Shown here piece after piece: positions 53,805 through 62,736 of a DNA stretch of 64,000 nt. The DNA comes from Noviherbaspirillum aerium (GTDB taxonomy: Bacteria > Pseudomonadota > Gammaproteobacteria > Burkholderiales > Burkholderiaceae_D), in contig NZ_VFAH01000004.1 of NCBI RefSeq assembly GCF_008929045.1, forward strand, positions 186,001 through 250,000, read 5' to 3'. Under the pieces are notes generated by a model. That model was not told the origin of the DNA and searched no databases. It saw only the letters and a list, made by a program, of their open reading frames with translations. A program made the translations under genes and the position numbers. How positions within the stretch are numbered: position 1 is the first letter of the stretch; each line of letters starts with the position of its first letter.

Positions 53805-54581
53805 TCAGGCTTCGACGCGCCGGCGAAACACCCAGTGATTGTCATCAGACGCCGCCGGATCATGGGCATAGCCATCGAGGTTGAACTGCTTGAGCTTTTC
53901 AGCCTGCGTGATTCCCTTGATCGCGGCATAGCGCGCCATCAGGCCGCGAGCCCTTTTTGCAAAGAAGGAAATTACCTTGTATTTGCCGTTTTTCCAATCT
54001 TCGAACACGGGGTAAATGACGCGGGCATCAAGCTGCTTGGGCTTGACCGCCTTGAAATACTCGTCAGAAGCCAGATTGACCAGCACGTCTGACCGGTTGG
54101 CCGCCAACTGTGCATTCAGGGCCTCGGTGACCAGGTTTCCCCAGAACGCATACAGGTTGCGCCCGCGAGGATTGGCCAGCGAAGTGCCCATTTCAAGGCG
54201 ATAGGGCTGCATCAGGTCAAGCGGACGCAGCACGCCGTAAAGACCCGACAATATTCGCAAGCGGGATTGCAGGTAAGCGATCTGCTTCTCCGTCAGCGAG
54301 GCTGCGTCCAGTCCTTCGTACACATCCCCATTGAATGCGAGCACGGCCTGCTTGGCGTTTTTCGGTGAAAATTCCGGCGACCATGTGGCATAGCGGGTAA
54401 CATTCAGCACCGCAAGCGCATCGGAAATATCCATCAGGGAAGACAGCTGGGCTGGCGACAGCGGCCGGAGTGTCTCGATCAGTTCGGCGGAATGGTCTAG
54501 GAAATCCGGCAGGGTATGCACCTTGGTGGTGGACGGCGTTTCGTAGTCGAGCGACTTGGCGGGCGAAATGACTAACAGCAT
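53805..54581 (-). CDS. yaaA: Peroxide stress protein YaaA
   Basis: DUF328/UPF0246 family protein of 258 residues from ATG 54581 ([20 protein letters not shown]). In E. coli YaaA limits iron-driven oxidative damage. Signatures are [54 protein letters not shown] and [20 protein letters not shown], characteristic of the family. The open frame extends 106 codons further, but that part is the antisense strand of the neighbouring PIN gene. The N-terminus is 34 bp from the divergent PIN gene, so the two promoters must overlap. Confidence 0.93.
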   Translation of the reverse strand: MLLVISPAKSLDYETPSTTKVHTLPDFLDHSAELIETLRPLSPAQLSSLMDISDALAVLNVTRYATWSPEFSPKNAKQAVLAFNGDVYEGLDAASLTEKQIAYLQSRLRILSGLYGVLRPLDLMQPYRLEMGTSLANPRGRNLYAFWGNLVTEALNAQLAANRSDVLVNLASDEYFKAVKPKQLDARVIYPVFEDWKNGKYKVISFFAKRARGLMARYAAIKGITQAEKLKQFNLDGYAHDPAASDDNHWVFRRRVEA

Positions 54582-54615
54582 GAAAAAGCAGTTTCTACAG
54601 GAAATGAATTGCCGA

Positions 54616-55065
54616 ATGATACCGAATCGCATCGTGATCGACACGAATGTCTGCCTTGATCTTTTCGTCTTCCGCGACCCGAGGTGGCAGCCCTTGCTTG
54701 CAGCGCTCGAAGAAGGTCGAGTCGAAGCGGTCACGCGCGACGATTGCCGCACCGAATGGCTGCGCGTGCTGGAATATACCCACCTGCCTCTTGATGCCGA
54801 TTCCCGCGCCACGGCCACCCGGAAATTCGATGCGCTGATCACCCTGCTCGCGCCGGAACAGATGGCAGTCAAGACCGAGATCCGCCTTCCGGTCTGCAAG
54901 GATCCCGATGATCAGAAATTTCTCGAACTGGCACGCGATACCGGCGCCCGCACGCTGCTTACCAAGGACAAGGCGCTGCTCAAGCTGGCCAAGCGCACCG
55001 CCAAGGCGGGACTGTTCGAGATCGTCGTTCCGGAGAGTTGGGCACTGCCCGCCGACCCTGTATAA
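54616..55065 (+). CDS. PIN-domain protein (putative toxin component, COG1569 type)
   Basis: PIN-fold putative ribonuclease of 149 residues. The first acidic residue is in [14 protein letters not shown]; a conserved Glu is in [14 protein letters not shown], and acidic residues of [20 protein letters not shown] give the metal site, with TKDKALLKL following. I use ATG 54616 ([15 protein letters not shown]); ATG 54604 four codons earlier, after ACAGGA, is also possible. No antitoxin-like gene flanks it, so it is an orphan, and a housekeeping nuclease role is possible. Confidence 0.8.
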   Translation: MIPNRIVIDTNVCLDLFVFRDPRWQPLLAALEEGRVEAVTRDDCRTEWLRVLEYTHLPLDADSRATATRKFDALITLLAPEQMAVKTEIRLPVCKDPDDQKFLELARDTGARTLLTKDKALLKLAKRTAKAGLFEIVVPESWALPADPV

Positions 55066-55101
55066 AATGCATTCTTTGCCCTGACCAATTAATCGTTCAC
55101 C

Positions 55102-56295
55102 ATGAATATGCCGACGCTCTCCTCGCCCGCCCCGGACCAGTCGCTCAACTCGCTGCAATCCAGATTGCCGAACGTCGGCACCACGATTTTCACCGTCATG
55201 TCCGCCCTTGCGTCGGAAAAGGGAGCGGTCAACCTCGGACAGGGCTTCCCCGACTTTGATTGCGATCCCGCCCTGGTCGACGCCGTCGCCTCCTCGATGA
55301 AGGAAGGTCTCAATCAATATCCGCCGATGACAGGTGTGCCCGCGCTGCGGGAAGCGATCGCCGCCAAGGTGGAAACCCTGTACGGCCACCGCTACGACCC
55401 GGCAACCGAGATCACCATCACAGCCGGCGCAACCCAGGCGCTGCTGACCGCCATCCTGTGCGCGGTGCATCCGGGCGATGAAGTCCTGATCATCGAGCCG
55501 GTCTATGACAGTTACGTCCCTTCGATCGAACTGGCCGGCGGCAAGCCGGTCTTCGTGCAGATGGAAGTCGGCAAGGAAGGCTACTCGATTCCCTGGGCAA
55601 AGGTCGCCGCCGCGGTGACGCCGAAGACCCGCCTGCTGATGGTCAACTCTCCGCACAATCCCACCGGTTCGGTGCTGAAGCCCTCCGACATGCAGGCCCT
55701 CGCCGATATCGTGCGCGGCACGAATATCCTGATTGTTTCGGACGAAGTCTATGAGCACATGGTTTATGACGGCTCCCGTCATGAATCGGTATGCCGCTAC
55801 CCGGAACTGGCGGCGCGTTCCTTCGTGGTATCGAGCTTCGGGAAAACCTATCATGTCACCGGCTGGAAAATCGGCTACGTCGCTGCCCCGGCCGCGCTGT
55901 CGGCCGAATTCCGCAAGGTTCACCAGTTCAATGTCTTTACCGTCAATACGCCGGTCCAGCATGGCATGGCCCGCTACATGGCGAACCCGGCGCCCTATCT
56001 CGACCTGCCCGCCTTCTATCAGCACAAGCGCGACCTGTTCCGCGACGGCCTCAAGGCCACCCGGTTTCGCCTCCTGCCTTCGGAAGGGACCTATTTCCAG
56101 TGCGTCGACTACTCCGCCATTTCCGATCTGCCCGAAGCGGATTTCGCAAAATGGCTGACTGCTGAAATCGGTGTTGCCGCCATCCCGGTCTCCGCGTTCT
56201 ACAATCAGCCGAGGGAATCGGGCATCGTGCGCTTCTGCTACGCCAAGAAGGATGAAACCCTGCAAACCGCCCTGCAGCGGCTGGCACGCCTGTAA
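55102..56295 (+). CDS. Methionine-type PLP aminotransferase (YbdL-like)
   Basis: Class I/II PLP aminotransferase of 397 residues. Signatures are VNLGQGFPDFDCDPALVDAV near 44-63, YDSYVPSIELAGGKPVFVQ, MVNSPHNPTGSVL and the PLP lysine in SSFGKTYHVTGWKIGYVAA. The set resembles E. coli YbdL (methionine aminotransferase) and kynurenine aminotransferase-like enzymes rather than AspC. Amino donor and acceptor cannot be read from the sequence. It follows the PIN gene by 36 bp; the ATG has no strong ribosome-binding site (the frame also has a Met at codon 3). Confidence 0.88.
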   Translation: MNMPTLSSPAPDQSLNSLQSRLPNVGTTIFTVMSALASEKGAVNLGQGFPDFDCDPALVDAVASSMKEGLNQYPPMTGVPALREAIAAKVETLYGHRYDPATEITITAGATQALLTAILCAVHPGDEVLIIEPVYDSYVPSIELAGGKPVFVQMEVGKEGYSIPWAKVAAAVTPKTRLLMVNSPHNPTGSVLKPSDMQALADIVRGTNILIVSDEVYEHMVYDGSRHESVCRYPELAARSFVVSSFGKTYHVTGWKIGYVAAPAALSAEFRKVHQFNVFTVNTPVQHGMARYMANPAPYLDLPAFYQHKRDLFRDGLKATRFRLLPSEGTYFQCVDYSAISDLPEADFAKWLTAEIGVAAIPVSAFYNQPRESGIVRFCYAKKDETLQTALQRLARL

Positions 56296-56516
56296 AGCTT
56301 TCGATTTTTTCGGAGCGCACTCTTTAGAAGGGGCCATGCGCTGCCGTTAACCCTCCTGACGGCAAGGAGTTCCATCGCCCCGCATGACCAAGGTTGGCAG
56401 GGTGATGCATCACAGCACTTCGACATACACAAGGACACGGCACGAACGACCAAGAGTACCCCAGCGGCGACACCTAAGACCCATTCGGCAGGCCTGCCGA
56501 GGCGAAAGGGAAGTAG

Positions 56517-57665
56517 ATGGAACATCGAAGACTCAGTCTGTCCGATATCGCCATTGGCGAACCGCTGCCCTGGGACGTATACGGCGAAGGCAAAACGCTG
56601 CTGCTGCGGCGAGGCCATGTGTTGCAAAGCGCCGGCCAGGTCGAGTCGCTGCTGCAACGTGGACTCTTTGTCGACGCCGCCCTACTCGACGGCGGTCACA
56701 AGCGCAAGGATCTGCAGGCACAGCAGGCCAGGCGCGAAACGCCATCCGCGCTGCGCTTCATCAATCTCGCCAACAAGCGCCTTGAGCGCCTGCTCTATAA
56801 CTTGGCCAACGAAAGCGATGCCGCATCCAAGATCCTGGAGGTGGCCAAGGCCCTGAGCTACGCGGTGGACACCAATGCCGACGTTGCGCTAAGCAGCGTC
56901 CTGCTCAACCAGCAGGCCGGCAGCTATGCGATACGCCACAGCGTCGATAGCGCGCTGCTTGCCTTGCTGATCGCGCGGTCGATGCGGAAGTCGCAGGAGG
57001 AAATCCAGTTCATCATGGCGGCCGCGCTGACGATGAACATCGGCATGCTTCGCCAGCACGACCTGTTGCGGGACAAGCAGACTCCCTTGACCGAGCCGGA
57101 ACAGAACCTCATCAAATCGCATACGAAGACGAGCGTGGACCTGCTTGCACAGGCCGGCATCACGCAGCCGGAATGGCTGGAATATGTCGCCCTGCATCAT
57201 GAGAACGACAACGGCAGCGGCTACCCTTTCGGCAAAAAGCTCGCGGACATTCCCCAGAATGCCAAGATCGTGTCCCTTGCGGACCGTTACTGCGCCTGCG
57301 TCACGCAGCGCGCCTATCGGAAAACGCTGCTGCCCAATGCGGCGCTGCGCGATGTTCTGCTCAATGGCGGCAAACCTGGAGACCCCATGCTCGCCGCCTA
57401 CTTCATCAAGGAAATCGGTACGTATCCGCCCGGCTGTTTCGTGCGGCTGCAGAATGGAGAGATCGGCGTCGTGACCCGGCGCACCAAGGACGCTGCCGCG
57501 CCTGTCGTCCATGCATTCGTCGGCCCGCGCGGCGCTCCGCTCTCCTTCCCGATACAGCGCGACACCACCAAGGAACTGTATGCGATCCGCGAACTGCTGC
57601 CGCCCGAGCAGGCAACCCTTCGCTTCAGCATGCAGCAGCTTTGGGGCGACGAGGCGGCGCTGTAG
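56517..57665 (+). CDS. Degenerate HD-GYP domain protein
   Basis: The protein has 382 residues. The N-terminal ~100 residues (MEHRRLSLSDIAIGEPLPWD, RRGHVLQSAGQVESLLQRG) match the unnamed region often placed before HD-GYP domains. The HD-GYP core (about 135-275) has RHSVDSALLALLIARSMRKS, then TMNIGML where active enzymes have LHDIGK or LHDIGM (HD at 173-174 replaced by Met-Asn), SHTKTSVDLL (His kept), HHENDNGSGYP (227-237; GYP kept, the Asp before Gly-x-Gly is Asn) and ADRYCACVTQRAYR (Asp replaced by Cys). Metal binding and cyclic-di-GMP hydrolysis are therefore doubtful; a binding or scaffold role is more likely. The C-terminal ~105 residues are separate and unassigned. Confidence 0.82.
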   Translation: MEHRRLSLSDIAIGEPLPWDVYGEGKTLLLRRGHVLQSAGQVESLLQRGLFVDAALLDGGHKRKDLQAQQARRETPSALRFINLANKRLERLLYNLANESDAASKILEVAKALSYAVDTNADVALSSVLLNQQAGSYAIRHSVDSALLALLIARSMRKSQEEIQFIMAAALTMNIGMLRQHDLLRDKQTPLTEPEQNLIKSHTKTSVDLLAQAGITQPEWLEYVALHHENDNGSGYPFGKKLADIPQNAKIVSLADRYCACVTQRAYRKTLLPNAALRDVLLNGGKPGDPMLAAYFIKEIGTYPPGCFVRLQNGEIGVVTRRTKDAAAPVVHAFVGPRGAPLSFPIQRDTTKELYAIRELLPPEQATLRFSMQQLWGDEAAL

Positions 57666-57746
57666 CCGCTTGGCATTGAAGCACTGCCGCATCGACGCGC
57701 CGCCGCCTTAACGTACGCCTTAACGTACGCCTGCTACCAGCGCCTA

Positions 57747-58397
57747 TTAGCGCTTATTGCGTGCCGCCATGGCTTCCTGATTCGCCTTGCGGTCAGCATT
57801 GACACGCTGCGCCACCGGTCTTTCGCCCAACATCTTCACATATTCGCGTACCGGCAGTGCCGCCAGCGCATCTTCCCCGTAGATGATCTTCGACGCCATG
57901 CTGACCAGGGGCAGATGCACCATGCCCGCGCAGTCTGCCATCGTGAATTCCGCGCCGGCGATATAGGGAGAGAATTTCGCAAGCCTGGCGAAACCCTCGA
58001 CGTTGCGCTTCAACAGCTTCTGCACACGCTCCTTGGTTTCATCGCTGACCTTGCCGCCGAAGAAAGCCTCGGGATAAAGTTCACGCGCCACCAGTTCCAG
58101 GTGCAGCTCGGTGAAGGTGATCAGTTCCCGCACCTTGGCAGCGGCCAACGGGTCGGCAGGCAGCAAGGGGTTTTGCGGATAGGCGGATTCGATATAGTCG
58201 AGGATGACCTGCGATTCGCAGAGACGTCCATGTTCCGTCTCGATAAAAGGCACCTTGCCGAGCGGGGAGCGTTCAAGCAGCTCCGGCGTGCGATCCAGCC
58301 ACACCAGCTCCTCCTCAAATTCGATGCCTTTTTCCAGCAGCGCGAATTTCACCTTGTTGTAGTAGTTGCTCGCGGCAAATCCACATAGTTTCAGCAT
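57747..58397 (-). CDS. Glutathione S-transferase
   Basis: Thioredoxin-fold N-terminal half (MLKLCGFAASNYYNKVKFAL, GKVPFIETEHGRLCESQVIL with the glutathione-contact Glu-Ser) and an alpha-helical C-terminal half (YIAGAEFTMADCAGMVHLPL). It has 216 residues from ATG 58397, which has GGAG 10 nt upstream; a longer GTG frame to 58418 is less likely. The substrate is unknown. It is convergent with the HD-GYP gene and divergent from the enoyl-CoA hydratase gene. A second GST lies at 62737. Confidence 0.9.
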   Translation of the reverse strand: MLKLCGFAASNYYNKVKFALLEKGIEFEEELVWLDRTPELLERSPLGKVPFIETEHGRLCESQVILDYIESAYPQNPLLPADPLAAAKVRELITFTELHLELVARELYPEAFFGGKVSDETKERVQKLLKRNVEGFARLAKFSPYIAGAEFTMADCAGMVHLPLVSMASKIIYGEDALAALPVREYVKMLGERPVAQRVNADRKANQEAMAARNKR

Positions 58398-58592
58398 TCT
58401 CGTCTCCGTTGGTTTCACTGTTTTGCGAGCGGCAAGCTTACCGCAGAACCGCCCGGGTCTGCCAGACCTCCTCCACTTCCACCGCTGTCCGGCATTTCGG
58501 CAATAATAGCGGGGTCATTACATCAACCCGTCCAATGCCGATTGACTTGCTCAACGACAGGCGGGCTTTCAACCAACCTGATACCCGCCGAC

Positions 58593-59372
58593 ATGTCTGC
58601 CGAACTTCGAGCTTCACGCCAGGACGCGACGCTGATCCTGACCATTTCCAACCCCGGGGCAAGAAACGCGCTGCACCCCGACATGTATGCTGCCGCCATC
58701 GAAACCTTGAATACGGCCGAACGCGACGACTCGGTGCGCGCCGTCGTGCTGACGGGGGCGGACGGTTTCTTCTGCTCGGGCGGAAATCTCAAGCGCCTGC
58801 AGGAGAACCGCAGCAGGGACCGCTCCGTGCAGGCGGAGTCGATCGACAATCTGCACGGCTGGATACAGGCCATCCGGGACTGTCCGAAGCCGGTGATCGC
58901 CGCGGTCGAAGGCATGGGCGCCGGCGCCGGATTTTCGCTCGCGCTGGCCTGCGACCTGATCGTTGCCGGCGCCTCCGCCAAATTCACCATGGCGTATGTC
59001 AAGGTCGGCCTGACGCCGGACGGCGGCGGCAGCTGGTTTCTTTCCCAGGTATTGCCGCGCCAGCTGGCGCTGGAAATCCTGCTCGAAGGCAAAGCGATTG
59101 GCGCAGAGCGCCTGCATCAGCTTGGCGTCGTGAACCGTCTGGTTGCCGATGGCACCGCGCTCGATGCCGCGCTTGCATGGGCCGATGAACTGGCCCAGCT
59201 GTCGCCGAATTCCGTCGAGCGCATCAAGTCCCTGACACTGGAAGCGGCCGGCAACAGCCTGGCGCAGCATTTCGAGGTGGAGAAGCGCAATTTCGTCGAA
59301 AGCCTGCATCACCGCGATGCGCATGAGGGCATCACGGCCTTCTTTGAAAAGCGAAAGCCCAATTACAAGTAA
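58593..59372 (+). CDS. Enoyl-CoA hydratase/isomerase family protein
   Basis: Crotonase-fold enzyme of 259 residues from ATG 58593 (MSAELRASRQDATLILTISN). The oxyanion-hole loops are FFCSGGNLKRL and GMGAGAGFSLALACDLIVAG; LTPDGGGSWFLSQVLPRQLA is also family-typical. The usual catalytic Glu of crotonases (in GAGxE) is not obvious, so it may be an isomerase or a CoA-ester-specific variant. The longer frame to 58542 has no family support. It is followed 8 bp later by the histidine-phosphatase gene, so the two are probably cotranscribed. Confidence 0.88.
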   Translation: MSAELRASRQDATLILTISNPGARNALHPDMYAAAIETLNTAERDDSVRAVVLTGADGFFCSGGNLKRLQENRSRDRSVQAESIDNLHGWIQAIRDCPKPVIAAVEGMGAGAGFSLALACDLIVAGASAKFTMAYVKVGLTPDGGGSWFLSQVLPRQLALEILLEGKAIGAERLHQLGVVNRLVADGTALDAALAWADELAQLSPNSVERIKSLTLEAAGNSLAQHFEVEKRNFVESLHHRDAHEGITAFFEKRKPNYK

Positions 59373-59380
59373 GGAGACCC

Positions 59381-60091
59381 ATGAGCGAACATCAGCGCCG
59401 CCGCATTTACCTGATGCGGCATGGCAACGTCACCTATTTCGACAACCAGGGCAAACCCTTTCTTCCCGAACTGGTTCCACTGAATGAACTGGGACAGGCT
59501 CAGGCCACGGCGGCGGGCAGGATCTTCGCTGAGGAAAAGCTGCAATTCGATCGCGTCATCGTTTCAGGCCTGCCTCGTACCGTCGAGACGGCTACCAGGG
59601 TTCTTGCCGAGACCGGGCAGAAGATCGAGCTTGAGCGCTGGCCGGATCTGGTCGAACTTCGCGGCGGAAAGCTGTCGGCGATTCCCGACGAACACCTGCG
59701 GGACGCCTTCGTGGGCGCCTTCGACGGCGTCGTGCCCGAAGACAGACGCTTTCTCGGCGGCGAGTCGATAGGCGAGTTGATGGACCGCATCCATCCCTGC
59801 ATCGACAGGCTGCGTGCCGACAAATCCTGGGATACGGTGCTGATGGTGCTGCATGGCGGGGTGAACCGCGCCATCCTCTCCTATGCACTGACGAACCAGC
59901 GCCTGTTCCTGGGCAATCTCGCCCAGACCGCGGGCTGCATCAATGCCATCGACGTCGGCGAAGCGCAGGCGGACTGGGTGGTTCGCATCGTCAACTTCTC
60001 GGCCATTTCCAGCTTGCAGGGCGAATCGCGCCATACGACAATGGAAGTCCTTCTGGATCAATACCTGCGGTCCCGCAACCGTCAGAATTAA
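59381..60091 (+). CDS. Histidine phosphatase family protein
   Basis: Phosphoglycerate-mutase-like phosphatase of 236 residues. The catalytic RHG motif is in RIYLMRHGNVTYFD; a second Arg is in IVSGLPRTVETATRVL and the second His in TVLMVLHGGVNRAILSYAL, as needed for the family mechanism. An AAGGAG ribosome-binding site precedes the ATG. Context links it to acyl-CoA metabolism: enoyl-CoA hydratase 8 bp upstream and the APH kinase/acyl-CoA dehydrogenase pair downstream. The substrate is unknown; a role opposing the kinase at 60207 is an attractive guess only. Confidence 0.88.
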   Translation: MSEHQRRRIYLMRHGNVTYFDNQGKPFLPELVPLNELGQAQATAAGRIFAEEKLQFDRVIVSGLPRTVETATRVLAETGQKIELERWPDLVELRGGKLSAIPDEHLRDAFVGAFDGVVPEDRRFLGGESIGELMDRIHPCIDRLRADKSWDTVLMVLHGGVNRAILSYALTNQRLFLGNLAQTAGCINAIDVGEAQADWVVRIVNFSAISSLQGESRHTTMEVLLDQYLRSRNRQN

Positions 60092-60130
60092 GGCCGCATC
60101 CCCTCTTCCTCTCCCCGAAAACAGAAAAAA

Positions 60131-60166
60131 TAGAATAGTACGATCGTACGCTTTTCGCTGTAGAAT
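60131..60166 (+). promoter_or_regulatory. Candidate promoter/operator before the kinase-dehydrogenase pair
   Basis: A perfect 12-bp palindrome GTACGATCGTAC (60138-60149) is followed 12 nt later by TAGAATAAGG, a likely -10 (60161-60166); another TAGAAT is at 60131. TetR-type regulators of fatty-acid genes bind such palindromes at promoters. It lies 58 bp upstream of the 60207 start. No regulator gene is in the window. Confidence 0.5.
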
Positions 60167-60206
60167 AAGGCGATAACTATTTCTCGCTGTTCCCAAAGGA
60201 GACAAG

Positions 60207-61268
60207 ATGTTTGAAGAATTCATGGGCACGCGTCCGGTATCGGAGCGTCAGAAGTTCGACATCGGCGCCATGCAGGAATACATGCGGCAGCATGTGGAAG
60301 GCTTTTCCGGAGAACTCGCCGTCGAGCAGTTCAAGGGCGGCCAGTCCAATCCCACCTTCAAGCTGACCGCCGGCGGAAAGAGTTACGTGCTGCGCACCAA
60401 GCCCGGCCCCGCCGCCAAGCTGCTGGCCTCCGCCCATGCGATCGACCGTGAATTCCGCGTCATGGATGCGTTGAACAAGGCGGGCTTCCCCGCCGCGAAA
60501 CAGTTCGCCCTGTGCACCGACGAATCCGTGATCGGCCGTGCCTTCTACATCATGGATTTCGTCGACGGCCGCGTGCTCTGGGACCAGTCGCTGCCCGGCA
60601 TGAGCAACGACGAACGGGCTGCGATCTACGACGAGATGAACCGCGTGATCTCCCAGCTGCATACCATCGACTATGCGGCAATCGGCCTTGCCGACTACGG
60701 CAAGCCGGGCAATTACTTCATGCGCCAGATCGATCGCTGGACCAAGCAGTACAAGGCTTCGGAAACGGAAAAGATCGAGGCCATGGACAATCTGATCGAG
60801 TGGCTGCCGAACAATATTCCTCCCGGCGATGACACCAGCATCGTGCACGGCGACTACCGTCTCGACAACATGATTTTCCATCCGACCGAACCGCGCGTGC
60901 TCGCGGTGCTCGATTGGGAACTGTCGACGCTCGGCCATCCGCTGGCCGACTTTTCCTACCACTGCATGAGCTGGCATATTCCGCAGGGGCAGTTCCGCGG
61001 CATCGCCGGCATCGATTACCTCTCGCTCGGCATACCGAGCGAGGAGGATTACATCGCCAGGTATTGCGAGCGCACCGGCAAGAGCATCAACCGCAACGAT
61101 TTCAATTTCTACCTTGCCTACAACATGTTCCGCCTCGCGGGCATCTTGCAAGGCATCATGAAGCGCTATGTCGACGGCACCGCGTCGAGCGAACAGGCGC
61201 TCAAATCCGGCCAGGCGGCACGACCGATGGCTGAAATGGGCTGGGCTTACGCCTCAGGCCAGAAGTAA
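60207..61268 (+). CDS. APH-type phosphotransferase, LvaA/ACAD10-kinase-like
   Basis: Aminoglycoside-phosphotransferase-fold kinase of 353 residues. The N-terminal lobe has FKGGQSNPTFKLTAGGKSYV and LRTKPGPAAKLLASAHAIDR; the catalytic loop IVHGDYRLDNMIFHPTEP carries the Asp and Asn, and VLAVLDWELSTLGHPLADFS carries the metal-binding Asp. This set (VLRTKPPG..., WELSTLGHP) is that of the kinase half of mammalian ACAD10/11 and of bacterial LvaA, which phosphorylate 4-hydroxyacyl-CoAs. An AAAGGAGA ribosome-binding site precedes the ATG. An acyl-CoA dehydrogenase follows 74 bp downstream. It is unlikely to give antibiotic resistance. Confidence 0.88.
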   Translation: MFEEFMGTRPVSERQKFDIGAMQEYMRQHVEGFSGELAVEQFKGGQSNPTFKLTAGGKSYVLRTKPGPAAKLLASAHAIDREFRVMDALNKAGFPAAKQFALCTDESVIGRAFYIMDFVDGRVLWDQSLPGMSNDERAAIYDEMNRVISQLHTIDYAAIGLADYGKPGNYFMRQIDRWTKQYKASETEKIEAMDNLIEWLPNNIPPGDDTSIVHGDYRLDNMIFHPTEPRVLAVLDWELSTLGHPLADFSYHCMSWHIPQGQFRGIAGIDYLSLGIPSEEDYIARYCERTGKSINRNDFNFYLAYNMFRLAGILQGIMKRYVDGTASSEQALKSGQAARPMAEMGWAYASGQK

Positions 61269-61342
61269 CGGACATCTGGCAACACAGATTACCGGCATGA
61301 CCGGGACTAACGAGACTACCGAGAGACCACCAAGGAGACGAC

Positions 61343-62605
61343 ATGGAATTCGAATATTCCGACCGCTGCAAGGAACTGCAGGAAAAGCTGCTGAAGTTCA
61401 TGGATGAGCACATCTATCCGAACGAAAAGGCATTTGATGAAGAAGTCGACCGCAACGGCCGCGAAAAAGGCAACCGCTGGATCGCGACGCAGCTGATCGA
61501 AGACCTGAAGCCGAAGGCCCGCGCAGCCGGCCTGTGGAACCTGTTCCTGCCGAAGTCCACCCGGGCTCCGGAAGGCTTGTCCAATCTCGACTACGCTCCG
61601 CTGTGCGAAATCATGGGCCGCGTGTCCTGGGCGCCGGAAGTCTTCAACTGCGCTGCGCCGGATACCGGCAACATGGAAACCATCGAGCGCTACGGCACCG
61701 AGGAGCACAAGCGCCAGTGGCTGGAGCCGCTGCTGCGCGGCGAGATCCGCTCCGCCTTCGCGATGACCGAACCGGGGGTAGCCTCGTCCGACGCGACCAA
61801 TATCGAGACCCGCATCGAGCGTGATGGCGACGAGTATGTGATCAACGGCCACAAGTGGTGGATTTCCGGCGCCGGCGACCCGCGCTGCAAGATCTTCATC
61901 CTGATGGGCAAGACCGATCCGAGCGCGCCGCGCCATTCCCAGCAGTCGATGATTCTGGTGCCGCGCGACACGCCCGGCGTGACCATCAAGCGTCCGCTGC
62001 CGGTATTCGGCTACGACGATGCGCCGCACGGCCATTGTGAAATCCTGTTCGAGAACGTGCGCGTGCCGGCATCCAATATCCTGCTCGGCGAAGGCCGCGG
62101 TTTCGAGATCGCCCAGGGCCGCCTCGGCCCGGGCCGCATCCATCACTGCATGCGCGCCATCGGCGTGGCGGAACGGGCTCTGGAACATATGTGCAAGCGC
62201 ATCAACCAGCGCGTCGCGTTCGGCAAGAAGGTATCCGAGCAAAGCGTCTGGCATGAGCGCATCGCCGAATCCCGCATCATGATCGACACCGCGCGACTGC
62301 TGACGCTGAAGGCTGCCTACATGATGGATACCGTGGGCAACAAGCATGCGAAGGCCGAGATCGCCATGATCAAGGTGCTGGCGCCGAACGTCACGCAAAA
62401 GGTGCTCGACTGGGCCATCCAGGCACACGGCGCCGGCGGCGTCTGCGACGACTTCCCGCTCGCCGGGCAATGGGCCGGCAACCGTACCCTGCGCATCGCC
62501 GACGGTCCGGACGAGGTGCATCGCAACTCGATCGCCAAGCTGGAAATGGCCAAGCACATGTCCATTCCCGCGCGCGACCAGGAACTGCCGATCACGCGTT
62601 CCTGA
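61343..62605 (+). CDS. Acyl-CoA dehydrogenase, ACAD10/11-LvaC-like
   Basis: FAD flavoprotein of 420 residues. Signatures are [19 protein letters not shown] then [14 protein letters not shown] (FAD and substrate loop), [33 protein letters not shown] and [18 protein letters not shown], then [20 protein letters not shown]. The [10 protein letters not shown] and ADGPDEVH stretches are those of the ACAD11/LvaC group rather than short-chain ACADs. The gene follows the APH-type kinase, with AAGGAG at the start. In the lva pathway and in ACAD10/11 the partner enzymes turn 4-hydroxyacyl-CoAs into 3-hydroxyacyl-CoAs. Substrate assignment here is by analogy. Confidence 0.92.
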   Translation: MEFEYSDRCKELQEKLLKFMDEHIYPNEKAFDEEVDRNGREKGNRWIATQLIEDLKPKARAAGLWNLFLPKSTRAPEGLSNLDYAPLCEIMGRVSWAPEVFNCAAPDTGNMETIERYGTEEHKRQWLEPLLRGEIRSAFAMTEPGVASSDATNIETRIERDGDEYVINGHKWWISGAGDPRCKIFILMGKTDPSAPRHSQQSMILVPRDTPGVTIKRPLPVFGYDDAPHGHCEILFENVRVPASNILLGEGRGFEIAQGRLGPGRIHHCMRAIGVAERALEHMCKRINQRVAFGKKVSEQSVWHERIAESRIMIDTARLLTLKAAYMMDTVGNKHAKAEIAMIKVLAPNVTQKVLDWAIQAHGAGGVCDDFPLAGQWAGNRTLRIADGPDEVHRNSIAKLEMAKHMSIPARDQELPITRS

Positions 62606-62639
62606 TGTCCGGGCCGGCAGTCGTGTAGCTCCGATGCAA

Positions 62640-62682
62640 GGACTGTCAAATCGCTGCATAATCTTGCTGCTTTTGACAGTCC
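62640..62682. promoter_or_regulatory. Inverted repeat upstream of the second GST gene
   Basis: Perfect 11-bp arms (GGACTGTCAAA at 62640-62650, TTTGACAGTCC at 62672-62682) around 21 nt. Each arm carries TTGACA reading outward. It lies 55 bp upstream of the GST ATG. It could be an operator or an RNA hairpin; no terminator T-run follows. Confidence 0.5.
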
Positions 62683-62736
62683 AACAACTATTGCACAACT
62701 GCAGAATTGCAGAATTGCGCCATTGCCGGAGCCCTC

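Noticed and set aside
57708-57731. Tandem duplication of TTAACGTACGCC
   Set aside because: Only two units between convergent genes; likely replication slippage with no further signal.
60207-61268. Aminoglycoside resistance gene
   Set aside because: The APH fold is shared, but sequence and the adjacent acyl-CoA dehydrogenase point to a CoA-ester kinase.
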